Source: Pseudoalteromonas sp. CO133X
GTDB taxonomy: Bacteria; Pseudomonadota; Gammaproteobacteria; Enterobacterales; Alteromonadaceae
Length of the DNA: 64,000 nt
Reading direction: 5' to 3'
Assembly (NCBI GenBank): GCA_004208945.1
Contig: SGPE01000029.1
Coordinates: 62,001-126,000 of the forward strand
In this document: piece after piece, positions 54,300-62,700 of the stretch
How positions within the stretch are numbered: position 1 is the first letter of the stretch
How the letters are laid out: each line of letters starts with the position of its first letter
The notes under the pieces: model-generated
What the model was told of the DNA's origin: nothing
Databases searched by the model: none
Seen by the model: the letters and a program-made list of their open reading frames with translations, nothing else
Position numbers and translations under genes: made by a program

Positions 54300-54800
54300 A
54301 TGTATGCAGATAAAACCAAGCTTGCCGCTGCATTAGCTCAGTTAGATATTAACTATGATGTGATTGAGCACCCACCATTACATGGCAGTTTAGATGCTGA
54401 CAAATTCATGGTTAATAGACCTGGCACGCGATTAAAGAATTTATTTTTGCGTGATAATGAAGGAAAACGCCATTTTTTAGTGATCACAGCGCATGACAAA
54501 CAATTAGATTTAAAAGCAATAGCACAAATGCAGGGGCTTTCTCGTTTGGGTTTTGCATCCGATGAGCGATTAGCGCGTTACTTAAAAGTGCCGCCTGGTT
54601 GTGTGTCCATGTTGGCACTGTTAAACGATAAACAAAATAATGTCACACTGTGGCTCGATCAAGAAGTGTGGTTTAACGAACTATTTCATTGCCATCCGTT
54701 TGAAAATACCGCGACATGGCTAATGAAAAAAGATGATTTAGAATTATTTTTCGAAAGCACTGGGCATCAAGCCCGTATTGTTTTCTTACCAGCTAAATAA
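54300..54800 (+). CDS. YbaK/ProX-type aminoacyl-tRNA deacylase (ProXp-ala/PrdX-like)
   Basis: 166-aa trans-editing domain protein. GTRLKNLFLRDNEGKRHFLVI (52-72 region, with the catalytic-type Lys) and HPFENTATWLMKKDDLELFFES match PrdX-like ProXp-ala proteins, which clear Ala wrongly charged on tRNA-Pro. Specificity within the INS superfamily cannot be fixed from the sequence. Its last 34 bases overlap the convergent MFS gene. Confidence 0.82.
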   Translation: MYADKTKLAAALAQLDINYDVIEHPPLHGSLDADKFMVNRPGTRLKNLFLRDNEGKRHFLVITAHDKQLDLKAIAQMQGLSRLGFASDERLARYLKVPPGCVSMLALLNDKQNNVTLWLDQEVWFNELFHCHPFENTATWLMKKDDLELFFESTGHQARIVFLPAK

Positions 54801-55903
54801 ACTAAGCTGAGGCCGACTAAACATACCAACAGCAATACCGCCATAAATGCAACTTGGCCGTGATGTTGGTATACCAGCCCCGGCAGCAAAGAGCCTAAAG
54901 CACCGCCGCTGTAATAAAAAGAGACATATCCACCATTCGTTACACTGGCAGGTGCCCTGCTGATTTTATTTACTAAAGGCGCAGCACTTGAGTGGATCAC
55001 AAACATTGCGCCACAAAAGCCAGTAAAAGCAATCACAAAAAGTAATAACTGTTGGCTCATCAATAGCACCATCGTCAGGCTATAAAATACAAATACCCAA
55101 GTTAGTAAGCGCCAAGGTGTTGATGATTTACGTAATAGCCAAGGTGTCGCTATAGATGCTAGTGCACCAAGCAAATAACCGCTATAAACAAGGCCAATAT
55201 CTCGAGTATTCGTGATAGCGAAACTGTCTTGCAGGATAAATGGTAGGTAGTTTAGTAATGCTGCAAAGCAAAAAAACATACAAAACACCGCCCCGTAGAG
55301 CTTTAATACCAGCGGATCTTTTAATTGTTTTAGATACAATAGCGGCGATTTAGCTGCATGAATGCTCGCACCTTTGCTTGCTTTGGGAATGGCGATTGCA
55401 AATATGATTAATCCTAACGCAATCACATAATAAAAACTTTGCCAGCTTAAAAAGTCAGTAAATAAAGCGGCAAGCATACGACCAAAGTAACCACCGACAA
55501 TCGTGCTGCCAATATAGAGCGTCATATTATGCTGTAGCTCATCGGCCTGATAAGTTACACCAATGTAGCTTGTCATGGCGGTGAGTGCTGCAGGTAGAGT
55601 AATCCCTTGAATAAAGCGTACCAATAGCAATAGCTCAAAGCTTGGTGCGTAGGTGAACGCAACGCAGCTTACAGCTAACACAAACATGGCAATCTTTAAA
55701 ATTGTTAAGGGGTTTCGTTTAGCTAAAAACAAGCCATACACTAAAGGCGCAATGGCTAACGGTAGCATAGTCGCAGTCATTAAACTGCCAGCAGTGGCAG
55801 GTGATACAGAAAAATGGCTGGCAAATAATCCGAGTAAGGGTTGTGGGGCGTATAAAACAAAGAAAATAAATACAGAGCAAAGTAACAAATGTCGCAGCTG
55901 CAT
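54767..55903 (-). CDS. MFS transporter
   Basis: 378-aa major facilitator with 12 predicted membrane segments. PLVYGLFLAKRNPLTILK is the loop 2-3 MFS motif region and GYFGRMLAALFTDFLSW follows helix 5. It resembles YnfM/AraJ-type carriers. Substrate unknown. Confidence 0.82.
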   Translation of the reverse strand: MQLRHLLLCSVFIFFVLYAPQPLLGLFASHFSVSPATAGSLMTATMLPLAIAPLVYGLFLAKRNPLTILKIAMFVLAVSCVAFTYAPSFELLLLVRFIQGITLPAALTAMTSYIGVTYQADELQHNMTLYIGSTIVGGYFGRMLAALFTDFLSWQSFYYVIALGLIIFAIAIPKASKGASIHAAKSPLLYLKQLKDPLVLKLYGAVFCMFFCFAALLNYLPFILQDSFAITNTRDIGLVYSGYLLGALASIATPWLLRKSSTPWRLLTWVFVFYSLTMVLLMSQQLLLFVIAFTGFCGAMFVIHSSAAPLVNKISRAPASVTNGGYVSFYYSGGALGSLLPGLVYQHHGQVAFMAVLLLVCLVGLSLVYLAGKKTIRA

Positions 55904-56136
55904 TTTTAGCTCCCTAAAGATAAAGCATAAGCTTATCGGGTATGGTTTTTTTTACAAGTTAAAAGGCGATTAAGATAATAAATATTGCGTTAAATCAAGG
56001 TGTCATGATTTCATCGCGTGTTAATCTCAAGGCGTTAAAGTAGATATCATGGAATCAAGTTGACTCAATACTGTTATTTGTTTGCATAGCTGATTAAAAT
56101 AGCCTTAATTAGGCATTTTATTATTGGAATTTCGTT

Positions 56137-56676
56137 ATGGGTTCATTACAAGATCAATTACTTAAGGCGGGGCTTACTACTTCGCATAAAGCTAAGGTAG
56201 CTAAAACTGAAAAGCGCAAACAGCAAAAGAAAAAAAAGAAAGGCGCCACCAGTAACCCCAGCGATTTACAAAAGCACATTGAGCAAACTAAACTCGAACA
56301 GCAAAAAAAAGCAGATGAGTTAAATAAAGCGCGTTTAGAAGAGCAGAAGCAGCGTGAACAAGTTGCACGCGTTAAGCAAATTTTAGAGCACCACAACCAA
56401 GATGAGATCCGTGGTGATCGCACTTTCAATTTTACGTACCAAAACAAAGTGAAAGAGTTGGACGTGAATGAAAAAACACAAAAAGCCCTTGCGGGTGGTC
56501 GCCTCGCGATTTGTGTTTTAGAAGGACAGTTTTTTGTACTGGAAGATGAACCAGCACGAAAAGTCGCTGAAGTCAGCGAAGAATATATAGTGTTCCATGT
56601 TGAACCTGAAGATAAGCAAAAGGATGAAGATGATCCTTATGCTGATTTCGAAGTACCTGATGATTTAATCTGGTAA
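56137..56676 (+). CDS. DUF2058 family protein (YaiL-like)
   Basis: 179 aa. A Lys-rich N-terminus (MGSLQDQLLKAGLTTSHKAK...KRKQQKKKKKG) leads to a long helix or coiled coil (about 45-90), then a small domain (IRGDRTFNFTYQNKVKELDV). Members are called nucleoprotein/polynucleotide-associated; the biochemical role is unknown. Confidence 0.82.
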   Translation: MGSLQDQLLKAGLTTSHKAKVAKTEKRKQQKKKKKGATSNPSDLQKHIEQTKLEQQKKADELNKARLEEQKQREQVARVKQILEHHNQDEIRGDRTFNFTYQNKVKELDVNEKTQKALAGGRLAICVLEGQFFVLEDEPARKVAEVSEEYIVFHVEPEDKQKDEDDPYADFEVPDDLIW

Positions 56677-56801
56677 ATACAGTTACTGTATAGGGTGTTT
56701 AAGTTGCGGTAACAATAATGTGTTTTTTCGGGTGCAATATTCCTAAATCATGGTCTACACTAAAGAAAATGTTTTCTAACCCGTCACAAAGAGAAGATAC
56801 A

Positions 56802-57125
56802 ATGAGCAAGATTACTAAAATACTATGTGGGGCTGGCATTGCAATGGCAGCTAGCTTTTCGTTTAACTCAATGGCAGCTGATGGTGCCACACTTTACACA
56901 GCAAAACTTTGTCAAACTTGCCATGGCGCAGAAGGTAAAGCACCAATTATGGCGCAATACCCTAAATTAAATGGCCAAAATAAAGAATATTTACTTGCAC
57001 AAATGAAAGACATTAAGTCTGGTGCGCGTAGTAATGGTATGGCTGCAGCAATGAAAGCAATGGTTGCAAATGTATCTGAAGAAGAAATGTCAGCAATCGC
57101 AGACTACTTATCGCAAGTAAAATAA
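56802..57125 (+). CDS. Small periplasmic c-type cytochrome (c553/c4-like)
   Basis: 107 aa with signal peptide (to NSMA) and one heme site CQTCH; the sixth ligand is probably a Met in SNGMAAAMKAM. It starts at the ATG at 56802 after GAGAAG, not at the upstream in-frame ATG at 56718, which lacks a signal sequence. Likely a diffusible electron carrier. Confidence 0.9.
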   Translation: MSKITKILCGAGIAMAASFSFNSMAADGATLYTAKLCQTCHGAEGKAPIMAQYPKLNGQNKEYLLAQMKDIKSGARSNGMAAAMKAMVANVSEEEMSAIADYLSQVK

Positions 57126-57143
57126 TCTTCGTTTGTTATTTTT

Positions 57144-57176
57144 AAAGGCCACATCAATTGATGTGGCCTTTTTGTA
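57144..57176 (+). terminator. Intrinsic terminator of the cytochrome gene
   Basis: AAAGGCCACATCAA pairs with TTGATGTGGCCTTT directly, then T. Confidence 0.9.
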
Positions 57177-57255
57177 TCAGCTATTGATTATCATTAAATA
57201 GTTATTTAGACTTCTATACATCTATTTGTGCAGTGTCACATATACAAGGTTTTCC

Positions 57256-58023
57256 ATGTTTGACTTACCAAAACTCGATTTAAAAAATAAAGTATCTGAA
57301 CAAGAATGGCAGTTACGTGTCGATTTAGCGGCATGTTACCGCTTGGTGGAACACTTTCGTTGGGGTGATCTAATTTATACTCACCTTTCGGCACGTTTAC
57401 CAGGTACAGATCATTACTTAGTCAATGCCTTTGGTTTAAGTTTTGATGAAGTGACAGCATCCAACCTAGTTAAGGTTGATTTAGCCGGTAATATTCTTGA
57501 TGACACGCCGTTTAAGATTAACCCTGCAGGTTTCACAATTCATAGTGCTATTCACGAAGTACGTGATGATGCTCACTGCGTTATTCATCTACACACAAAA
57601 GAAACCATTGCTGTGGCAACCCAAGAGAAAGGTCTGTTGCCACTAAGCCAGTATTCAATGTTTTCATTACCTTCATTGTCTTATCATGGCTACGAAGGCT
57701 TAGCGGTAAACAGTGACGAGAAAAAGCGTTTGCAAGATGATTTAGGCACCACCAATCACATGCTATTGGTTAACCACGGCGGCTTAACTGTTGGCCCAAC
57801 AGTCGGTGATGCGTTTATGCGCTTTTATGATTTGCAGCGTGCTTGTGAAATTCAATTGGCGATTCAAGCCAGTGGTCAAACGGCAATCCCTGTACCACAA
57901 CCTATTATCGATAATATTTATAATCAAGCGAATGTCGTGCACAGCGGCAGCACCGGTGGACAGCTAGCTTGGCCGTCAATGCTACGTAAAGCTTATCGTC
58001 TTGATCCTAGTTTTGCTCAGTAA
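57256..58023 (+). CDS. Class II aldolase/adducin family protein
   Basis: 255-aa zinc aldolase-fold protein. Zinc ligands are visible in VIHLHTKET (His-x-His) and NHGGLTVGPTVGDAF; NPAGFTIHSAIHEVR precedes them. Could be a fuculose-type aldolase or a decarboxylase/epimerase-like member; the substrate is unknown. The ATG at 57256 follows CAAGG. Followed 9 bases later by an enolase-superfamily gene, so the pair probably works in one sugar-acid pathway. Confidence 0.85.
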   Translation: MFDLPKLDLKNKVSEQEWQLRVDLAACYRLVEHFRWGDLIYTHLSARLPGTDHYLVNAFGLSFDEVTASNLVKVDLAGNILDDTPFKINPAGFTIHSAIHEVRDDAHCVIHLHTKETIAVATQEKGLLPLSQYSMFSLPSLSYHGYEGLAVNSDEKKRLQDDLGTTNHMLLVNHGGLTVGPTVGDAFMRFYDLQRACEIQLAIQASGQTAIPVPQPIIDNIYNQANVVHSGSTGGQLAWPSMLRKAYRLDPSFAQ

Positions 58024-58032
58024 GGAGTAACC

Positions 58033-59208
58033 ATGAAAGTTAATCGCGTCGAAGTGTTCGATATTCATTGTCCAGACAGACCTGCTTGGACACCTGTTTT
58101 TGTGCGTATTCACACCGATGAAGGTATTAGCGGTGTGGGTGAAGCGGGTCTGGCTTATGATTTAGGTCATAGCGCAGCTGCGGCAATGATTAAAGAAATG
58201 GCTGATGCCTTTTTAATTGGTCATGATCCATTTCAAACAGAAAAACTATGGTCACGAATGCTACGCGAAAGCTTTTGGGGTTTAGGTGGCGGGCCTGTTG
58301 TGTATGCAGCAATGAGTGCCATTGATACCGCACTTTGGGATATTAAGGGTAAAGCGCTAGGTTTACCTGTTTACCAGTTACTAGGTGGTAAAGTTAACGA
58401 TAAGCTTCGTACTTATGCATCGCAACTACAATTTGACTGGGATAGTGAATTCAAAGCACTTGTTCACCCACAGGAATACGCAGAAGCAGCACTAAAAGCC
58501 ATGGCTGAAGGGTATGATGCGGTAAAAGTTGACCCAATCCAGTACGATAAAAACGGCAATACTTATTACGATCGCACTAACATTATTTCTCGCGCAGAAA
58601 TGAAGCTATATCGCGCGCGTATGCAAGCCATTCGTGAAGCGGTAGGTGATGAAGTTGACATTATTTTTGAATGTCACAGCTTACCTGGCGCAACATCAGC
58701 AATTCAAATTGGTGAAATTGCTGAAGAGTTCGATTGTATGTATTACGAAGAGCCAGTGAACTACTTAAATCATTCATTACATGCAAAAGTTGCTGATAAA
58801 GTAGCGGTGCCAATTGCAGGTGGTGAACGTTTGTATAACCGCTGGGGTGTGCGCCCTTACTTAGAAGATCAAAGTATTGATGTATTACAGCCAGACTTGG
58901 GCCTGTGTGGTGGTTTTACTGAAACTAAAAAAGTGTGTGATTATGCAGATATCTTCGATGTGCGCATTCAAGCTCACGTGTGTGGCGGCCCAGTAGCAAC
59001 AGCTGCTTCGTTACACCTAGAAACCGCTATTCCTAACTTTTTAATTCACGAACATCACACCTATGCGATTAAAAAGTGGAACCGTGAGCTATGTATTCAA
59101 GATCCACAACCTAAAAATGGCTTCTTCCAAGTATCAGAAGAGCCAGGGATCGGTATTGAGCTAAATGATGAAGTTGTTATGCGCTCACAGCGTGTTGAGA
59201 TAAAGTAA
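58033..59208 (+). CDS. Enolase superfamily (mandelate racemase/muconate lactonizing) dehydratase-like enzyme
   Basis: 391 aa. Capping domain, then a barrel with the metal ligands in IIFECHSLPG (Glu with a nearby His), MYYEEPVNY (Glu) and AGGERLYNR (Glu), and the His base in IQAHVCGGPVATAA. The layout resembles galactonate dehydratase-type acid-sugar dehydratases, but with Glu-Cys-His where DgoD has Asp-Phe-His. RBS AAGGAG. Substrate not identifiable. Confidence 0.87.
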   Translation: MKVNRVEVFDIHCPDRPAWTPVFVRIHTDEGISGVGEAGLAYDLGHSAAAAMIKEMADAFLIGHDPFQTEKLWSRMLRESFWGLGGGPVVYAAMSAIDTALWDIKGKALGLPVYQLLGGKVNDKLRTYASQLQFDWDSEFKALVHPQEYAEAALKAMAEGYDAVKVDPIQYDKNGNTYYDRTNIISRAEMKLYRARMQAIREAVGDEVDIIFECHSLPGATSAIQIGEIAEEFDCMYYEEPVNYLNHSLHAKVADKVAVPIAGGERLYNRWGVRPYLEDQSIDVLQPDLGLCGGFTETKKVCDYADIFDVRIQAHVCGGPVATAASLHLETAIPNFLIHEHHTYAIKKWNRELCIQDPQPKNGFFQVSEEPGIGIELNDEVVMRSQRVEIK

Positions 59209-59216
59209 AAGCGTTT

Positions 59217-59247
59217 AGGTAATGCCCCGTTAAGTGGGGTATTACCT
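59217..59247. terminator. Bidirectional hairpin between convergent enolase and RhiA-like genes
   Basis: AGGTAATGCCCC and GGGGTATTACCT form a 12-bp stem (one G-U) with a 7-base loop; it overlaps the end of the leftward gene. T runs are weak. Confidence 0.6.
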
Positions 59248-59937
59248 GATAACTTCGAGGCGATTGTTAATGTTTAAGATGGCTTCACATTCGGTCGTAT
59301 CATTAAATGAAACGAGTACAGCTCTCTCTAGCCATGATTCGGGTTCAATAATTTCTCCCCATTTGACAGAACCAAAAGATAGATAAAACTTAAAAGGTGG
59401 CACAGGCCACATAAACGCTAAATTAGGTTGGGCATCAACTAAGAATAACCCTGAGCCCGAAAGCCCTATTCCAATACCTGCGGCTATTTGAGGTGATGTA
59501 GTTTTTGAGTTAGGTACTTTAGAATCACAGGTGATCGTTATTTGACCATTGTTGCTTTTTTCAAGTGTGCTAAAACAGTAACTTAACTGCTTTTTGTTGT
59601 ATTGTAATGTCGTACATTCTTTTTCAGGCGGGTTAATGTCAAGGCATTGAGATGCAGCGGCGTTTATTTTAATGTTTCGACTTAATGATGAGAAACTAGG
59701 TTCCCTAACATCGCAAACAACACCTGGTTGTAAATGGCTTCCAGGTTGTGACCAAATAACATTGAAGATATCGCTCCATGAAAATCTTACCATTGTATTT
59801 GGTTCTGCATATTTGACCATCCATGCCAGTGTATAGAACGAACTATTCTGAGCTTGTTCTTCAGGCAACGTCATAAAGACACAAAAACTCGTTGCATTGC
59901 TGGAGTTATTTTTAACTTTTAAAGTATAGTTAGTCAT
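59242..59937 (-). CDS. RhiA-like protein, second paralogue
   Basis: 231 aa, homologous along its length to the protein at 61054-61689: both share YxLxVKN-S-N-x-TxF, FTLAW/FYTLAWxxKYA, IWSxPGxxLxPGVxC, VPNSxTTxxxAAGIGIxxSGxGxFLVxxQPN and a C-terminal GEI motif. The pattern is that of the RhiA proteins of rhizobia, whose function is unknown. This copy has an extra Cys-containing insert (about 95-125). No signal peptide. Last gene of a leftward cluster of four. Confidence 0.7.
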   Translation of the reverse strand: MTNYTLKVKNNSSNATSFCVFMTLPEEQAQNSSFYTLAWMVKYAEPNTMVRFSWSDIFNVIWSQPGSHLQPGVVCDVREPSFSSLSRNIKINAAASQCLDINPPEKECTTLQYNKKQLSYCFSTLEKSNNGQITITCDSKVPNSKTTSPQIAAGIGIGLSGSGLFLVDAQPNLAFMWPVPPFKFYLSFGSVKWGEIIEPESWLERAVLVSFNDTTECEAILNINNRLEVIR

Positions 59938-59964
59938 TGCTCTGGCACACCTTCCTAAAAGATA

Positions 59965-60201
59965 TCAAGCCCACTTAATTGTAAATAATTCTGCAATATT
60001 GATTGGACGTGTTTCAAGGTCACCCTCTGTCGTGATCTGAGTTTGAGTGCTCGCTGTAGGATTAACACCATAGGCAGGGGCTCCTTTTTCAGGATTAAGC
60101 ATATTTACAGGCTTAAAAGTAATGGTATGTTGATGCTCTTTAAATATGTCGGGCTCTGTTGTACCCACTAGATCCCCCGTATTATTCGAATCACCTGACA
60201 T
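59965..60201 (-). CDS. Small protein of unknown function in the RhiA-like operon
   Basis: 78 aa, acidic and Thr/Pro-rich, no membrane segment or signal. Its start overlaps the end of the upstream gene by 34 bases, and its direction and spacing fit an operon, which supports it being real. No family recognised; the RBS is weak. Confidence 0.5.
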   Translation of the reverse strand: MSGDSNNTGDLVGTTEPDIFKEHQHTITFKPVNMLNPEKGAPAYGVNPTASTQTQITTEGDLETRPINIAELFTIKWA

Positions 60202-60998
60202 TTTACGTTGTTTGGCATTTTTATCTCTACCTGCTGAGTTATCCCAAGCACGGCTGAAATATCCTCTAAATCAGGTAATAAAGAGAACTCTCCTTGCTTG
60301 CCAAAGCGATAGTTTATGACCGAGTTTAGCCGTGTTTGATCACTGTTCAATGCAATTGGTATAGCACATAAAGGTAGTTCTTCCGCTGGTGCTTGTTCTG
60401 TTGCTACGTATTGTTTTCGCTCACCAATGACACCTGTAACAATGCAAGGCAGGCTAGCTAAAGCTATATAGCCCTTGTTTGCGAATATTTTTTTTACAGA
60501 AATAACGACAGACGGGGAAGAACAAGAAAGTTCAACAAAAACAGTTTTCGCATCCATTGCAATATCTAATTCGGTAGATATATTGAGCTCTTGACTGTTT
60601 TGGACTGTATATGTTCTTTGGACATATGTAATACCGTCTGACAAGCAAAAATGAAGCTCGCCTTTTCCTTTAACATTTAACTGTGCCAGACAGCTAATGT
60701 GTTCAGAACATAGGGTTTCTTTCCATCTTGGAAACTCGTGAATATTTTGTCGAAAGCGCATTGTGGCGTTTTCTTCTGTACTGGTAACGATTCGACAGCC
60801 GTTATTTTCTGAGCTAATTTGTGAACCACTGCCTGGATCACTGTATACCCAGCCATCGGGGTGGTTATACTTAATAGGTTGGGTATTTGTTTGATTACTA
60901 AAATAACGAAAATCGTGGTTATACACTAAATTTCTTTGTTGCATTGCAAATAATAAACTATCTATATCATAAGTATGTTGATTATCTAGAACAGCCAT
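60168..60998 (-). CDS. Unknown protein, possibly a jelly-roll (carbohydrate-binding-like) domain
   Basis: 276 aa. I start at the ATG at 60998 because GGAGGG stands 8 bases upstream; the frame is open to 61046. The first 200 residues are rich in beta-type segments (NLVYNHDFRYFS..., HPDGWVYSDPGSGSQIS..., MRFRQNI) in the style of jelly-roll or tail-fibre binding modules. No catalytic motif is seen. No signal peptide, like its RhiA-type neighbours. Confidence 0.55.
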   Translation of the reverse strand: MAVLDNQHTYDIDSLLFAMQQRNLVYNHDFRYFSNQTNTQPIKYNHPDGWVYSDPGSGSQISSENNGCRIVTSTEENATMRFRQNIHEFPRWKETLCSEHISCLAQLNVKGKGELHFCLSDGITYVQRTYTVQNSQELNISTELDIAMDAKTVFVELSCSSPSVVISVKKIFANKGYIALASLPCIVTGVIGERKQYVATEQAPAEELPLCAIPIALNSDQTRLNSVINYRFGKQGEFSLLPDLEDISAVLGITQQVEIKMPNNVKCQVIRIIRGI

Positions 60999-61053
60999 AT
61001 CTGATTCCCTCCAATTAATGTGTGCGCCATCAAGCAGCGCACACAAATTAGCG

Positions 61054-61689
61054 TTAATTTAGTACTAAAACATTTTGGCTATTTAAGGTTGCGCTCTGCG
61101 TTAAAATTCCTTGATATGGAATTTCGAGGGCTCTGCCGCTGTTCATGATTGTTTGCGTATCTAAAATTTCGCCAGTTTTGAAGTTACCAGCAATAAGGTA
61201 ATATTTAGGCTTGGGTGTCCATGTTAAATTCATATTTGGTTGCGTACTGACTAAAAAAGTACCCGCACCACTCATAGCAATACCGATCCCCGCAGCAGCT
61301 GATGGCGTGGTGTTTGAATTAGGTACTGTCTCGTCACAATTTGTAAAAATACTACCACTATTGCCTTTTACAGGAGAGCTCATGTTAAAGGCATCATTAA
61401 CATTGTCGTAGCCTAAACTGACTGTATTCGCACCATCTAAATCAACTCGTTTTGATTGTGATGTTTTACAGATAACGCCAGGGCGAAGCTCTTGACCTGG
61501 TCTTGACCAAATTGCACTGTAGTCAATTTCCCAAGCAAATTCGGCAGTTGTTCCTTGATATGCGTACTTGCTAAACCAAGCTAATGTGAATACATTACCG
61601 CCAACATCTAATGATGGCTTTTCTTGGAAAATTGCAAATCGTGTTGGGTTAGTTGAGTCGTTTTTAACTGATAATTTATAAATAGACAT
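61054..61689 (-). CDS. RhiA-like protein, first gene of the cluster
   Basis: 211 aa, starting MSIYKLSVKNDSTNPTRFAIFQ after a good AAAGGAAACGAGG leader. IWSRPGQELRPGVIC, TPSAAAGIGIAMSGAGTFLV and QPNMNLTWTPKPKYYLIAGNFKTGEILD closely follow the RhiA pattern as I remember it from rhizobial proteins. RhiA is abundant, quorum-controlled and of unknown function. Begins about 215 bases from the divergent six-cysteine secreted protein. Confidence 0.75.
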   Translation of the reverse strand: MSIYKLSVKNDSTNPTRFAIFQEKPSLDVGGNVFTLAWFSKYAYQGTTAEFAWEIDYSAIWSRPGQELRPGVICKTSQSKRVDLDGANTVSLGYDNVNDAFNMSSPVKGNSGSIFTNCDETVPNSNTTPSAAAGIGIAMSGAGTFLVSTQPNMNLTWTPKPKYYLIAGNFKTGEILDTQTIMNSGRALEIPYQGILTQSATLNSQNVLVLN

Positions 61690-61793
61690 CCTCGTTTCCT
61701 TTTAGTTGTGTTACATCGTGTAAGTAGGTGTGTACTTGGTATGCCAACCAAGTCAGCAAAAGGTAGGTCTTCTATTTAGAGATTGTTATTACG

Positions 61794-61820
61794 AAGTATT
61801 ACCAGCACTGTGTAATACTT
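61794..61820. promoter_or_regulatory. Operator-like dyad in the divergent control region
   Basis: AAGTATTAC (61794-61802) and GTAATACTT (61812-61820) are perfect 9-base inverted repeats with a 9-base spacer, between the RhiA-like operon and the secreted-protein gene. A second dyad ACTTGGT/ACCAAGT lies at 61734-61753. The FHA-HTH protein encoded at 62.7-63.7 kb is an obvious candidate binder, by inference. Confidence 0.5.
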
Positions 61821-61903
61821 TGTTATGGATTATTTCTCCCTAGTATCTAGATTGAGAAAGGAAGAGTGACTTCCTATCAATTTAGATTACAAAGGAGACA
61901 GTA

Positions 61904-62296
61904 ATGAAATTAATTAATTCGGTTATCTATTGCAGCTTTGTCAGCTGCCTATTTATTTCTGCGACTCAGGCGGCTGCAGACCCAAAATGTGATGTAACAG
62001 CACAATCTTTTGCTCATATTCAATTAAGGCATTGCACTGCAGGTGTACAAGCCAGTCAATTTTTACCTCAGTATTGTGCAACAATTAAAGATGCACAAAA
62101 ATTTTGCGAACAAGTGCAAAATGCAACTAATAAATCACGAACGGTACAGCCTGATGGTCGTATTAGGTATGATGCTAACTTGGGGATAGTCGTTGGTACT
62201 CAGCAAGAGAAGTGCGCTCGCTTGATAATTAGACCAGATGGACAGGTCGTGACTCAGTTCCCCGAACTAAATGGTGCACCAGGAAACTGTTCTTAA
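61904..62296 (+). CDS. Small secreted six-cysteine protein, candidate BECR-fold RNase toxin
   Basis: 130 aa with a clear signal peptide (MKLINSVIYCSFVSCLFISATQA). The mature part has six cysteines, suited to disulfides outside the cytoplasm. FAHIQLRH (H-I-x-x-R-H) near its start, GRIRYDANLGIVVGT in the middle and DGQVVTQFP near the end follow the residue order of barnase/EndoU-like (BECR) RNase toxins. This is recognition by pattern, not alignment. RBS AAAGGAGAC. A 110-aa acidic protein follows 23 bases later. Alternatively it may be an inhibitor or structural protein. Confidence 0.6.
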   Translation: MKLINSVIYCSFVSCLFISATQAAADPKCDVTAQSFAHIQLRHCTAGVQASQFLPQYCATIKDAQKFCEQVQNATNKSRTVQPDGRIRYDANLGIVVGTQQEKCARLIIRPDGQVVTQFPELNGAPGNCS

Positions 62297-62319
62297 TGTT
62301 AATTTTGGAATAGATAATT

Positions 62320-62652
62320 ATGAGAAAGGTCGTTCTATCATCTACAACATTAAATCTCGATGAGCCTGAATTTCAATGTTCTTTGACAGATGAACTTTGG
62401 CATGATGGTTATGAGTATGTAATGATGTTAGATGATGCTCCTATACTACAGCGATTTTGGAAGCATCAATATGGCCTAGAGGCTGAAAATCCGATACAAG
62501 TAAGTATGCTTAATCAGCTTACAGAAGAGCTTGATAAGTGTATTGCTTGTTATCCTATGAATAAGTCGCTTGTGGCATTTAGCCTTGAATTTAAATCATT
62601 GATAAATAAAGCTGTAAGTTACAATTGTTCGCTACAAATAATAGCTCAGTAA
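62320..62652 (+). CDS. Small acidic cytoplasmic protein, candidate immunity partner
   Basis: 110 aa, about 15 acidic against 7 basic residues, no signal peptide or membrane segment; predicted mixed helix (LWHDGYEYVMMLDDAPILQRFWKHQ). No family recognised. It lies 23 bases after the secreted protein gene on the same strand. The layout (secreted small protein then acidic cytoplasmic protein) is that of a toxin-immunity pair; this is inference. Confidence 0.55.
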   Translation: MRKVVLSSTTLNLDEPEFQCSLTDELWHDGYEYVMMLDDAPILQRFWKHQYGLEAENPIQVSMLNQLTEELDKCIACYPMNKSLVAFSLEFKSLINKAVSYNCSLQIIAQ

Positions 62653-62662
62653 TCGACCAATG

Positions 62663-62700
62663 AATGGCTGTAGCTCAGCTCGTTGCCACAGCCATTTCTT
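62663..62700. terminator. Bidirectional terminator-like hairpin
   Basis: AATGGCTGT (62663-62671) and ACAGCCATT (62688-62696) flank a 16-base loop, with some T after it on the plus strand. It separates the convergent small-protein and FHA genes. Confidence 0.6.
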
